The position numbers were made by a program, and so were the translations under genes. Shown piece by piece: positions 43,055 through 52,666 of a stretch of 64,000 bases of DNA. This stretch comes from Lactarius indigo. Its lineage: Eukaryota > Basidiomycota > Agaricomycetes > Russulales > Russulaceae. The stretch covers positions 1-64,000 of the forward strand of contig JAFKAC010000078.1 of the NCBI GenBank assembly GCA_025766275.1, read 5' to 3'. Position 1 is the first letter of the stretch. Each line of letters opens with the position of its first letter. The notes below the pieces were generated by a model. That model saw only the letters and a list, made by a program, of their open reading frames with translations. It was not told the DNA's origin and ran no database searches.

Positions 43055-43775
43055 TGTTACAGACTGGACTTGTTTTCAACTTTACTTTAATTTCTTACTT
43101 ACACTTGCGTTCGTGGGAAAGTCTTTCCTTCCTTGGCTTTCCCTTTTTCGGACTTGCTGCGCACTAGGAGCCTTAAGATTCTCTCCTAGTGCAAAGTGAG
43201 ACAATGAGACACTCATTGTCCTTATTAGTCTTTATTACTACTATACTTGGGCTAAATGCACCCTTTTATGGCAGGTGTCTCATTTCTATTTTTAACTTTG
43301 AGACATGTCTCACTTGCCTTTTATATCCTTGCTTCTTCTCACACTTACTGCGGATAGCTGTGCACACTTGCTTCTTTTTCCCGTGCTTGCTGCGGATTGC
43401 TGTACCTTCTTCTCACGCTTGCTGCGGATTGCTGTGTTACTTCTCACGCTTGCTGCGGATTGCGCCATTTGTTTGTTCCGCACAAACAAACCTTTTTCTA
43501 TATAAGTCGTGGCCCTAGGTAGCTTGTATCCTTAGACTCGACTTCTTTACCATCACAGTATACATTGTTTTCCCATTCCCTTGGGGTAACTCTCTGCTGA
43601 ATCGTCGAACCTCTTGAACCCCCTTGAACTCCACTCACATCTTGAGTATTGTGTCATACTCTGAGATCCTTGTTAACCACTTAAACCTTGCCATTACCGG
43701 CTAAACCCTCGCTCATTGACATAGAAAGACCAGACTTGCTCACGTCGAGCTGAACGTTCCTACTGTAATGTTACA
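43055..43775 (+). repeat. 3' LTR of gypsy B
   Basis: 721 bp, preceded by the purine-rich GAAGGGAGGGTAA. Three differences from the 5' LTR were seen: C/T near the end, A/G at about 43464, and A/G at about 43692. Confidence 0.95.
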
Positions 43776-43780
43776 TCATG

Positions 43781-45011
43781 TCGTGTGGACCATCTCGGCG
43801 ATTCTTGCACATGTTCCTTTTCGTCCACCCCTATTGAACAGGGACCTCTTATCGATTCTAGTTGATCCGTTGGGTATTCTACCTCAATTGTCGTTCCTTT
43901 CCAGGCTCTTGGTCATTCTATGCGTGTTCTCATGTGACCTTGTTGGACAAGCTTTGACTTATCCGACTAGGTGCGTCTCCTCGTGTATTTTTGCTACGCG
44001 GGCCTCAACTTATCTGACTCGGTGCGTCTCCTCGTGTACTTTTGTTACACGGGCTTCGACTTGGTTGGTTTGTTATCCGCTGCTGGTGTGCTGATGATCG
44101 TAATTGATCTACCAGAGTTCTGGTTTTAGTGGCTACGGCGCCACTAAGTGCTGGGGCATTCAGTGTGGCTTTTCGGAGTTCAACACCAGGGATCGTATTG
44201 ATCGATATTTCAGATTGATTTCGCTGCTGGATGTGGGTTCGTAATTTGTCATTCATTTGTATATGCTGGTTTTCTGATGGACCCTCCAGGTCGTCGATGG
44301 GTGGCCTCAACACGTCCAATGTTGAGTTACTGCTTACACAATGGAGGTCAGTCAGGTCTGAGGGGCTCGGAGTCCTCGTTTCCATAATTGGTGTCAAGTT
44401 AGCCAGTTTCTCGCGTCGATACCCCTGTCGTAATTTCGTGCGAGGAGCAATCAATTGCTGTTCAAAACTTTTGAGTTTAATGTGGTGCCACATCATTGGT
44501 GGCATTCGTGAAACTTTGTTTTTGTTTATCGATTTCATCGTACTGCCATATAACTCCAGCAGTACTTCTTCCTGCCTTCCTGTCTGTGAGTACCAGTCGA
44601 GCAGGTCAGTGTCGTTCCAGAGCAGTATCTCTAGGGACCCGTGCCATTCCTTCATGGGTCGTGCCTTTGTCGTGATTCGTTTCCGCATCAAGTTTACTTC
44701 AAAGTTTACGTGACATCTGTTCCGCTTAGATTCATTCGTGCGCGAGTTCAGGGTTCTGGTTGAGTCGGGTGTTCCATCCTCGATCATCCATTTGTGCATC
44801 ATACTATCCACACAGGTTTTGACTTTGGGGTCCTGTCCATGTGTGGTCTGCTGTCCACGTAGAGCCGTAGTTCATGTGTCGTAGGTGTCAGGCAAGTTCG
44901 TGTTCAGGTTCGGGTGCTCAGCGTATTGAGCGTGAGGTTCATTTGTCAGGGGATCAGTGCATAATCGGGTGTGTTCGGTATCGTCAGGTTGCTCCACGCT
45001 CGTCCTACAAG
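43781..45011 (-). pseudogene. Continuation of the decayed element split by gypsy B
   Basis: The minus-strand frame 44811-44005 (268 codons) and flanking sequence have the same Asn/Arg/Thr-rich character as 26401-28937, and the TCATG duplication joins the two. A roughly 60-bp imperfect tandem duplication (GGTGCGTCTCCTCGTGTA) lies at 43955-44060. I recognise no domain. Confidence 0.3.
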
Positions 45012-45331
45012 CATCAGGAAAAACCTCCCACGCTAGCGAGGGATAACACACGACTAAATTATCGACATGGGAGACAAGGGAGATAATGTGCCAATATTTT
45101 GTCACTAAGACCAGTAATGCTCTAATCCTTCATGCGGCAATCAATCACCACCAATTATCTACAAAAATATTGTGTAATTATCTCGATCAGTTTATGTAAA
45201 TGTTTTACAACTCCAAAACTAGAATGCTCCAGGTAGTCCAATAATGTGGAATAGATGTACACTTCGAAGACTGTACTACAGGAATAATGCTTACACTACC
45301 ACACATTGTCGCCGCCGTTGTAGCGGCAGTA

Positions 45332-45451
45332 CATCAGGAAAACAAAACGTTACTAGAAGCAATAGCCGTGACTAGTGCTGACTAGTGATACCCAAATATG
45401 GTAGGGGCTAGTTCCCCTAGTCATGGCTAGTCAAATTTTGTTTTGCTGATG
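45332..45451. mobile_element. 120-bp MITE-like element
   Basis: Ends CATCAGGAAAACAAAA and TTTTGTTTTGCTGATG are inverted with one mismatch. The interior has several CTAGT/ACTAG boxes. The terminal CATCAGGAAAA is shared with the larger segment around it. Confidence 0.6.
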
Positions 45452-45518
45452 TCAAGGGGGGGCCGGAATTCTTAAAATTGCACGGGGTTGGTAAATCTTT
45501 TTAAGGGGTTGGGCCGTA

Positions 45519-45534
45519 CCCCCCCCCCCCCCCC
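45519..45534. repeat. Homopolymer C16
   Basis: An uninterrupted run of C, with further CCCCC after TA. Its length may be unreliable in any assembly. Confidence 0.9.
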
Positions 45535-46439
45535 TACCCCCAAAAAGGAAATTAAAGGCCAAATATGGAAATTTCTTAGATTACCCCACCCCATCGTGCA
45601 TCGCTGCCAAACCACTGGCACCACACACGTTTCTGTGTGTTCTATAAACATTGCCATGAGTGCTGTATGCTACCACCAAGCTGTGAACATGCAACTTCAT
45701 TGCTTACATTTATCATAGTTGAGTTCCCCTAACTTTTAAGCTCAGTGTCAGTGTGGCTTATTCTTTTTGTTCTCCGGCTTTCTGCATTTGTCCGCGGCCT
45801 TATTGGCTCGAACAAGACGTATCTCTGACTCATACAACTACATATGTGAAGTTTTGTGTTATGTGCAAACGTGCACAACCATTTTTGACCACCTGCAACA
45901 ACCCGACCTCGTTTCTGTTCCCGACCCCGCCGCACGTCTGTGCACGTTTATCTCTTCGAGAAAAACACGTCTCCAATCACCGCGGACCTGTATGCGACGG
46001 CGCGCGTTCCGCGGACGCGTGCGCGACACCTTGCGACGCATCACATGCCCCAAGACCTGTAGATGCTCTTAGACGGAGTTGGGGCTCAGGCCACTGTAAC
46101 TGTAGTTAAGGAAATTCCTCATAGAATAGTACAGTAACATGTAGTAAATAGAATTCTAGTATCCCTTTGAAAAAACCCGCCATGCAACAGGTATGGGTTT
46201 TGTACGGGTACCTCAGATCTGACCCACACCCACACCCACAAACCCATATTCGGGTACCCACATGGGTTTACAAACCCACAATATGCACTATTGCTGAGAT
46301 GATACAGGGGAAAAGCGGGAAATTTCCAGATCAGCCTGGCCTTAGACGCCCAAAAAGCAAATTTTGTTAGAGACTTTCGGTCGACCCCCCCCACCTCGGG
46401 TCACGGAACCACGGCCTGGCCCCCCCTTGGCTGATGTAG

Positions 46440-48060
46440 TCTTTGTCACCTCACAGTCATTGTCTCGATCACAATCCCCACAGCCACCCTGTTGTTGTCA
46501 CTCATTGTCACTGTAGCCATTGTCCTCGCATCACAGTTGTTGTAGCTGTAGTTGTGCTTGAGGTGTCACCACTTTTCAGCCACGGCCATCGTTGTCTTCA
46601 TCACCATCACAGCCACAGTCATTGTCATCATCTTCATCCCTGCCATTGAGGTTGTCATCCAGTTGTGCTTGTGTTGTCGCTATTTCTTCACGACTGCAGT
46701 CATTGCGGTCATCTTCATTGTCACCATTACTGCCTTGCAGCTGACATAGTCATGGTCATCGCCCATGTCCTCATTGTGGTTAGGGTCACACTGCACGGGC
46801 ATCAGCGGAATGTGGTGGCAGTGGTGGTGGTGGTGGTCCGGGTCTGGGTCATACATAACCATGTCAGGATCGTGCAGCCAAGATGCCATCATAGTGGAAA
46901 GTCACCGCTTGTGGCTGGTATTGTCGTTGTCATTGAAGTGAGGGGGTCATCTGTCATCGTCGCACGCTCCACAGCAGCAAGAAGATGGCAAGCATGACAG
47001 CACCAAAGAAGATGCCTGGCGTGGCTTGTTGGTTTCACCTCTGCATGGAGGTGTGGTACTGGTGGACTCTAGTGCTGTGCAGGGGAGAGGTGAGACAACA
47101 GAGCAGGACAATGGAGCAGAAGCGTGAAGGCGAAGTCAAAAAAATGAAGCAAGTCACATTTATTGTTGATTGGTCCAGGCGTGGGAAGCCTTTCCCACAT
47201 TCGTTCATACAATAATGGACCACAATGTTCCATTTTGGTACTGTATGCGCATGCACTCTTTTCCCTTCACTGATCTCTTGTTCCCCCCTCCCCCGTCACT
47301 GGTTCATCCGCCATTCCTTCCTCCACTTTCTGAGCCTACCTCCCGCACATCATGCTCCCCCCATAACAGACCCAAGGCAGTCAGATGCCACCCCTCCAAT
47401 GTGCAAGCCTCAGAATGGAAAAAAAAAACAGCACGTTCTTTTTTTTTTTTCTTCATTTATCTCTGAAATGTTCTAATTTATTGATTGCAGGTCCTCCCAC
47501 TGCTATACAACTGATGTAGCTCTTATGACTGCAATCATTTGATGCACAGCAACAATGTCATCACTGCCACTACCACCTTAGTCATTGCCGTGTCATCAAA
47601 CATAGTTGTAAGTCCAAATATGTTCATCCCTTGCATCCTCACTAACTAGTCACTATTGCCCCTATACAAGCTCCTATGCACCTGCCACTCAAGACACTGT
47701 CGATGGTTCCACCCCTGCAAATTTAAAACAGATGAGTACCGGTCTATGTAAGTAACAATATGCTCACATTCATCACAGGTCTTACACAACTGCTCTAACA
47801 TGACACCCGTTGCCGTTGACCCCGAAGCCACTGCCTCACTTGGTCCCTCCTGTCTCCACTCCCACAAGCCCAACAACGACCTGACCACAGCAGGACTGCA
47901 TACATGCAAGCTATGAGTGACAGTGAGGACAAGGTGGTGACAGTGAGGACGCAATGGTGAGGCAATGGTGATAGAGGTAATATTGCAACATCAATGATGA
48001 TGACTTTGATGGGGCGGTGCAGTGATCACAACAACGGGGACAGGTGCAGTAGGTGCTGCA
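46440..48060. repeat. Degenerate GTCATTGTCACC-type simple-sequence region
   Basis: Irregular repeats of GTCATTGTC/ATCACCATC (46440-46950) appear on one side. Their reverse type GGTGACAGTGAGGAC (47920-48010) appears on the other. T and A runs occur at 47420-47450. Small frames here are low complexity and not genes. Confidence 0.6.
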
Positions 48061-48316
48061 CTCCTGTAGCTAGCTACCTGTAGATATTTCATGCAATAAA
48101 TATGTTTTTTTCCTTATTTTACAAACTGGGTGTCAGTGGGTGAATTCACATAATGCTGAAATAACTTTTGAACAATTTGTCAGTAGCTAGGTGCTAATTA
48201 TTACAATTGAGATAGTCCCCAATAAATTATCAAGGGGACTAAGCAATGTGCGATAATTGACAATTACTAGTAATTATTGATAATTTGTTCTCGCTAGCAC
48301 AAGGTTTTTCCTGATG

Positions 48317-48490
48317 AGCTGTCTGTGTACTACTGTCCTGCTTCCTGTGTCGTTTGTTTGCACTGTACATCACGTGGTTCGGGAGTGTCATGCCAGTTGT
48401 TTACTGCTAAGGTATGAGTGACTCTAGTTCAGGTTCGTTTGTCAAATGCGTTGTGCTATGTTCACTAGCTAGGAAAAGAGGTCTACTCTT
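48317..48490. other. Unassigned spacer
   Basis: Nothing recognisable. Confidence 0.4.
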
Positions 48491-48803
48491 ATGTCACAGT
48501 TCAGTTGTAGCCCAAAGGCAATGGGCAAGCAGAGTTGAGGGTCACATACTAAGTGACCAGAGGGAGGGAGAACTTGGCAGGCAAGTGAGAGGGGAATCTA
48601 AAGGTTTAAACAAGTAGACTGTATTCAAGGACTAAGAGTAGACAAAGTATTGTACTACTCAGACTACTGGTCTTTATACTCTTACAAACTGGTGATTTTT
48701 GGGACTCTTTTCTGTGGTTACAAAGACTTGGAAATGAGCTGGCATACAAGAGACGTGGCATGGGTACTGGGCTGGCAGAAGACTCGGATGTGCTGGCAGG
48801 GAG
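48491..48803 (-). repeat. Partial copy of the 23774-24169 LTR
   Basis: Near-identical over about 300 bases from TGTCACAGTTCAG to GCTGGCAGGG. A deletion of about 26 bases lies near the start, and the last 45 bases are missing. Confidence 0.85.
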
Positions 48804-48899
48804 CCTTGCAGGTGGTCAAAAACCCCCACAACCAAAAGGCTCATTCACATGCGCAACCAATCTCCAGAGCCACCGACTGTGTATACTATGACTTTGTTC

Positions 48900-49312
48900 T
48901 ACCTTTAGCTATATCCTTATTGTGATGTCACTATGATATCATCTTTGCTTGGACTTTCTTTGTTCTGTGCTCCTTATTCTCCATTTGTGTATTCCTTTTG
49001 TCCCAGATGAAGAACAATGTCTTATACTCTGTGACCCTATGTTACATCCCTTGTGCTAGTGTCACCCCTGTAAACAGTATAAGTAGTGTAGCATGTACAC
49101 TGCTGGTCCACATCAGTTCTCACTACTTATGTGCCAGGTATGTTTTCTCCCTTCAATCCTTTGATGTCTAACATCAGTTCTCACTGCTTGTGTGCCAGAC
49201 TCTTTGCTTCAGTGCAACTTCCCTGTTCACCTCTGCTTCCAGCTTACTTGCATATCTCACCACATTTCCCTTGCCACTGTGAGTATGCCCTTTCTATGTA
49301 TGCTGTTCATAA
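48900..49312 (+). repeat. Fossil LTR of the copia A family
   Basis: A diverged match to the reverse complement of the copia A LTR. It runs from TTATTGTGATGTCA through the TATA-like CAGTATAAGTAG and CCACATCAGTTCTC to TATGCTGTTCAT. It is the oldest of three age classes of this LTR here. Confidence 0.8.
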
Positions 49313-49422
49313 TTGTGTTGTAGATTTGTCATGGACTTTTATAACATCAGTCAGCAGTAGTAATGTATCACCAATGGTTGGCCCATGAATTATGAAAGTC
49401 ACTCTGCAAGTGGATGATTGGA

Positions 49423-49841
49423 TTGTTGTGTTCACATAGGGGGCAGCTTTTGAATACATAAATGTAAGTTTTGATGATGATCTGCAGGTAAACTGTCTGA
49501 TTGTTGATATCCCATGTGCAGTTAATAGTGATATGACTTAAGGGTGTAATACAGTCCATGATTTGTATCACTGGGATGTTGTACTGTGATTTTGAGCTGA
49601 AGAGCTGTACTGTACAGTGGCAAGTGAGCAACATGAACAAGCCATGCTGTACAGTACAGCTCTTCAGCTCAAAATCACAGTACAACATCCCAGTGATACA
49701 AATCATGGACTGTATTACACCCTTAAGTCATATCACTATTAACTGCACATGGGATATCAACAATCAGACAGTTTACCTGCAGATCATCATCAAAACTTAC
49801 ATTTATGTATTCAAAAGCTGCCCCCTATGTGAACACAACAA
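49423..49841. repeat. Perfect 195-bp inverted repeat with 29-bp spacer
   Basis: 49423-49617 is the exact reverse complement of 49647-49841 as far as I can check by eye. The spacer is 49618-49646. No coding sequence and no target duplication were seen. The right arm ends against telomere-like sequence. Confidence 0.95.
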
Positions 49842-49892
49842 ACCCTAACCCTATTTTAGGGTTTGATGTTAACCTTAACCTTAACTCTATGT
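49842..49892. repeat. Short telomere-like motifs in both orientations
   Basis: ACCCTAACCCTATTTTAGGGTTT places CCCTAA units head to head with TTTAGGG, followed by TTAACC repeats. It adjoins the inverted repeat. Confidence 0.6.
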
Positions 49893-50128
49893 GCCTAATA
49901 TATGGTCATATTGTTGGCTGGGCATTGGTGTGCAGTATGCATCTCAGATCTACTATGTAGAGCAGAGTGTTTGGTGCATGTGTGCATGGAAACAAATCAG
50001 ACATCAATGACACTTTAGTAATATACCCTGATAATAATGTTTTAACTGTCACAGCATGCACATTATATGTGAACATGTTATTAGCACATGGTACATTGTG
50101 CATGTATTAAATATGTATAGTAATATGG
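49893..50128. other. Unassigned spacer
   Basis: Nothing recognisable. Confidence 0.4.
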
Positions 50129-50995
50129 TGGTGTATGTGTAAGGAGTCTAGGACTCCTTTTCTCAGTGTTACGCTTGATAAATTGGGCTATAAGAGGGTG
50201 GTGTGCGTGTGAGGAGTCTAGGACTCCTTTTCTCAGTGTCATACTTGAGAAATTGGGCTATAAGAGGATGGTGTGTACGTGAGGAGTCCCGGACTCCTTT
50301 TCTCAGTGTTGCTCTAGAAATTGGGCTGTAAGAGGGTGGTGTACATGTGAGGAGTCCTGGACTCCTTTTCTCGGTGTTGCTCTAGAAATTTGGCTGTAAG
50401 AGGGTGGTGTACATGTGAGGAGTCCGGGACTCCTTTTCTCGGTGTCGCTCTGGAAATTTGGCTGTAAGAGGGTGGTGTATGTGTGAGGAGTCCTGGACTC
50501 CTTTTCTCAGTGTTGCTCTGGAAATTTGGCTGTAAGAGGGTGGTGTATGTGTGAGGAGTCCTGGACTCCTTTTCTCAGTGTCACTCTGGAAATTGGGGAT
50601 GTAGAGGGTGGTGTACGTGTGAGGAGTCCGGGACTCCTTTTCTCGATGTCACTCTGGAAATTTGGCTGTAAGAGGGTGGTGTATGTGTGAGGAGTCTGGG
50701 ACTCCTTTTCTTGGTGTTGCTCTAGAAATTGGGCTATAAGAGGGTGGTGTACATGTGAGGAGTCTGGGACTCCTTTTCTCAGTGTCACTCTGGAAATTGG
50801 GGATGTAGAGGGTGGTGTACGTGTGAGGAGTCCGGGACTCCTTTTCTCAGTGTCACTCTGGAAATTTGGCTGTAAGAGGGTGGTGTATGTGTGAGGAGTC
50901 TGGGACTCCTTTTCTCAGTGTTGCTCTGGAAATTTGGCTGTAAGAGGGTGGTGTATGTGTGAGGAGTCCGGGACTCCTTTTCTCAGTGTCACTCT
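50129..50995. repeat. 68-bp tandem array with invariant palindrome GGAGTC-NNN-GACTCC
   Basis: Thirteen units with palindrome-bearing starts at 50141, 50211, 50281, 50349, 50417, 50485, 50553, 50621, 50689, 50757, 50825, 50893 and 50961 (period 70, 70, then 68). Both 6-base arms are perfect in all 13. The central triplet varies (TAG, CCG, CTG, CGG, TGG). Each is led by GTGnGTGnG and followed by TTTTCTCnGTGT. Confidence 0.93.
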
Positions 50996-51179
50996 TGAGT
51001 TTGGGTCGAGTTAATTGAGTCTTTGGACATGTGTGCACCTAATACATTTTGGCATGCATATGGAGTATTTGATGTACACATGTACAGAAACCTATAAGAA
51101 TTGCATGAGCTCTAGGTGACTGCCTTAAGTCCACCTGAGGCCCATACCTAGGCAAAGCCTAAACCCCGCCTACAATGAA
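50996..51179. other. Unassigned spacer
   Basis: No gene was seen. It may be part of the PLE remnant that follows. Confidence 0.35.
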
Positions 51180-51283
51180 CACCACACCACCCCTACGTCC
51201 ACCCCTAGGGGTACTGCAAAGTGGCTCATAACACCACACCACCCCTACGTCCACCCCTAGGGGTACTGCAAAGTGGCTCATAA
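51180..51283. repeat. 52-bp tandem duplication
   Basis: Two identical 52-bp copies (51180-51231 and 51232-51283), each with the palindrome CCCCTAGGGG, immediately upstream of ribozyme copy 2. Confidence 0.95.
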
Positions 51284-51294
51284 CCCTAGTAATC

Positions 51295-51368
51295 GAAAGG
51301 AAGCCCTGATGAGCATAAAAGCGAAAGGGTCGGGACTGGATAGCCTCCACTCCCCTTGGCTCCTTTTG
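51295..51368 (+). ncRNA. Hammerhead-type self-cleaving ribozyme, copy 2
   Basis: Helix I 5' strand is 51295-51305, CTGATGA is 51306-51312, helix II is 51313-51322 and GAAA is 51323-51326. Helix III is 51332-51340 with 51346-51354. The cleavage triplet CTT is 51355-51357 and the helix I 3' strand is 51358-51368. Predicted cleavage is after 51357. Element spacing is identical to copy 1. Base pairs that changed on both sides include 51302-51361, 51300-51363, 51332-51354, 51334-51352 and 51340-51346. Confidence 0.78.
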
Positions 51369-51387
51369 CCCCTCTCATCAGTTCTCA

Positions 51388-51414
51388 ACAAATCCTCGCT
51401 TCGCTCGGATTTGT
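51388..51414 (+). other. Conserved hairpin downstream of ribozyme copy 2
   Basis: Stem ACAAATCC/GGATTTGT around the loop TCGCTTCGCTC, equivalent to 2546-2569 with a different stem sequence. Confidence 0.65.
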
Positions 51415-51428
51415 TTTGAATTTGACCA

Positions 51429-51441
51429 CCCTAAACCCTAA
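51429..51441. repeat. Buried telomere repeats (CCCTAAACCCTAA)
   Basis: Almost two telomere units in terminal orientation, between the ribozyme-bearing remnant and a gypsy coding region that starts abruptly in mid-frame. Confidence 0.75.
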
Positions 51442-52128
51442 GATGAGGATGAAGACGAGCTTGGAGACCATTACCCCATCAGGCACGCATTCCTTAACCA
51501 TGAATTCTACGCTGAAGATCCAGCCGCCACTCCCTACCTCGTCGACGCAGCGGGGGGGCCTCTACACTGAGGACAAGTCGCCGTGGCACAAGCGGCTCGT
51601 TATACACCAATGGGTGAACGAGACCCCGCAACCAGGGCCGTCGTCCCTGAAGGGTTCCGGGTCAATAGAGGACCCGATTACATTCCATTCCTGATCAAAC
51701 TCCCCAACGGACCGACGGTACAAGCTTCCCATGTACAAGTTATCCGAGGAGGAGACCCCTTCGTACTCGGACTAGCTCCGGGATCGGGTTTCCTTTATGG
51801 TAAACCCCTTTATGCCACCCCCCATCTTCCAAAAGACAACCGTGCGTTTATACCCCACGAAGAATATTTCATGCTTCGTGATCGACACCCCACAGACCTA
51901 CTACTAATGCGCATCGGGGACGTCACCCTCATTCAGGAATTACGCCGGTTCCGGCAGTTCGCGTTTGCTGAAGACCAGTTGGAGAGGAGGATCCGGCAAT
52001 TGCAACTGGAACGGGAGATGGTGGTGGTGGATAAAAAGGACAGTCTTTATCGTCTTGAAAGGGCTAACATATTGGAACAGATGGAAGATGAAGTGGAGTG
52101 GATGAGACAGGAATCGGTAGCGGACTAG
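51440..52128 (+). pseudogene. Gypsy D, C-terminal extension fragment
   Basis: Begins in mid-frame (DEDEDELGDHYPIRHAFLNHEF), matching the C-terminal part of gypsy C Pol. TGA at 51568-51570 replaces a CGA kept in gypsy C. After it the frame runs to TAG at 52126-52128. It includes a compact region (YGKPLYATPHLP) and a coiled coil (ELRRFRQF...ILEQMEDEVEWM). Everything upstream was lost at the telomere junction. Confidence 0.8.
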
Positions 52129-52160
52129 TGAGGTGGGCCTCACTCCTGAAAAGGGGGTGA

Positions 52161-52666
52161 TGTTACGGTACGGACTTGATGACTCACTACACACGACTTA
52201 TGACCGGTTATGACTATGGTCCGATATCAGTATTAGTCATGGACTCTTACTTCGCATCAGTCAGCATAGTAGTTTGCACGTGATTGCGACTCATGTATGA
52301 CTCATTCCTAGGATAGCTGTACTAGGGTTTGAGCTAGTTACGCTATTGGTTAGTTACTATTCCAGCGGCGCTTCAAAGCCCGCGTGTATCTGTATAAGTA
52401 GTCGACTCGGGAGACCAAGGATCCCCATCTTGGTCTTCTTCAATCCACCACCTTGACTCGTCTCCTGTCTGCCTTAGTCTTTGACTAAGCATGCATCCAC
52501 TTCTATCCAACAAGGGATAGGTGTTCGTTATACCTTCGCTGCAGCGTGTGCCAGAGTGCCCCTGTTCAGCCTGCGTTGGGTTGATACAAGTCCCCATTCG
52601 CCTTATCGCTAAGTCGATTATGCCTTTCTTATGTCCAAGTCGGACTCACGCCGGTGGAGCGTAACA
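52161..52666 (+). repeat. 3' LTR of gypsy D
   Basis: 506 bp, TGTTACGGTA...GAGCGTAACA, preceded by the polypurine tract GAAAAGGGGGTGA. It is the same family as 57500-58008, inverted. It ends against the truncated RNase H region of gypsy E, so D was inserted into E. Confidence 0.85.

Larger units (their letters stand above)
28943..43775 (+). mobile_element. Ty3/gypsy chromovirus B, interrupted by copia B
   Basis: Two 721-bp LTRs differ at about three positions by eye. The internal order is gag, pol with chromodomain, and a C-terminal extension with zinc knuckles. Copia B is inserted in the pol C-terminal part with a CTTCT duplication. Without that insertion the frames would be continuous, so gypsy B was probably intact when hit. 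Confidence 0.95.
45012..48316. mobile_element. 3.3-kb segment bounded by inverted repeats, no gene
   Basis: CATCAGGAAAAACCT at 45012-45026 is inverted at 48302-48316, with further matching GCTAGCGAG and AAATTAT blocks inside. It could be one non-autonomous DNA element or two related short elements in opposite orientation. The interior holds a small MITE, a C run, a CCCACA-rich piece (46218-46285) and degenerate triplet-like repeats. No gene is supported and no clear target duplication was seen. Confidence 0.45.

Noticed and set aside
46218..46290. Telomere-like CCCACACCCACA stretch
   Set aside because: The unit is CCCACA, not CCCTAA, and it lies in ordinary simple sequence.
46440..47215. Val/His-rich frames
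   Set aside because: They come from degenerate GTCATTGTC-type repeats and are not conserved coding sequence.
49368..49848. Matching frames on opposite strands at the inverted repeat
   Set aside because: Mirror images caused by the palindrome; no domain and no codon evidence.
50129..50995. CRISPR-like regular array
   Set aside because: The whole 68-bp unit is repeated, there are no unique spacers, and the genome is eukaryotic.
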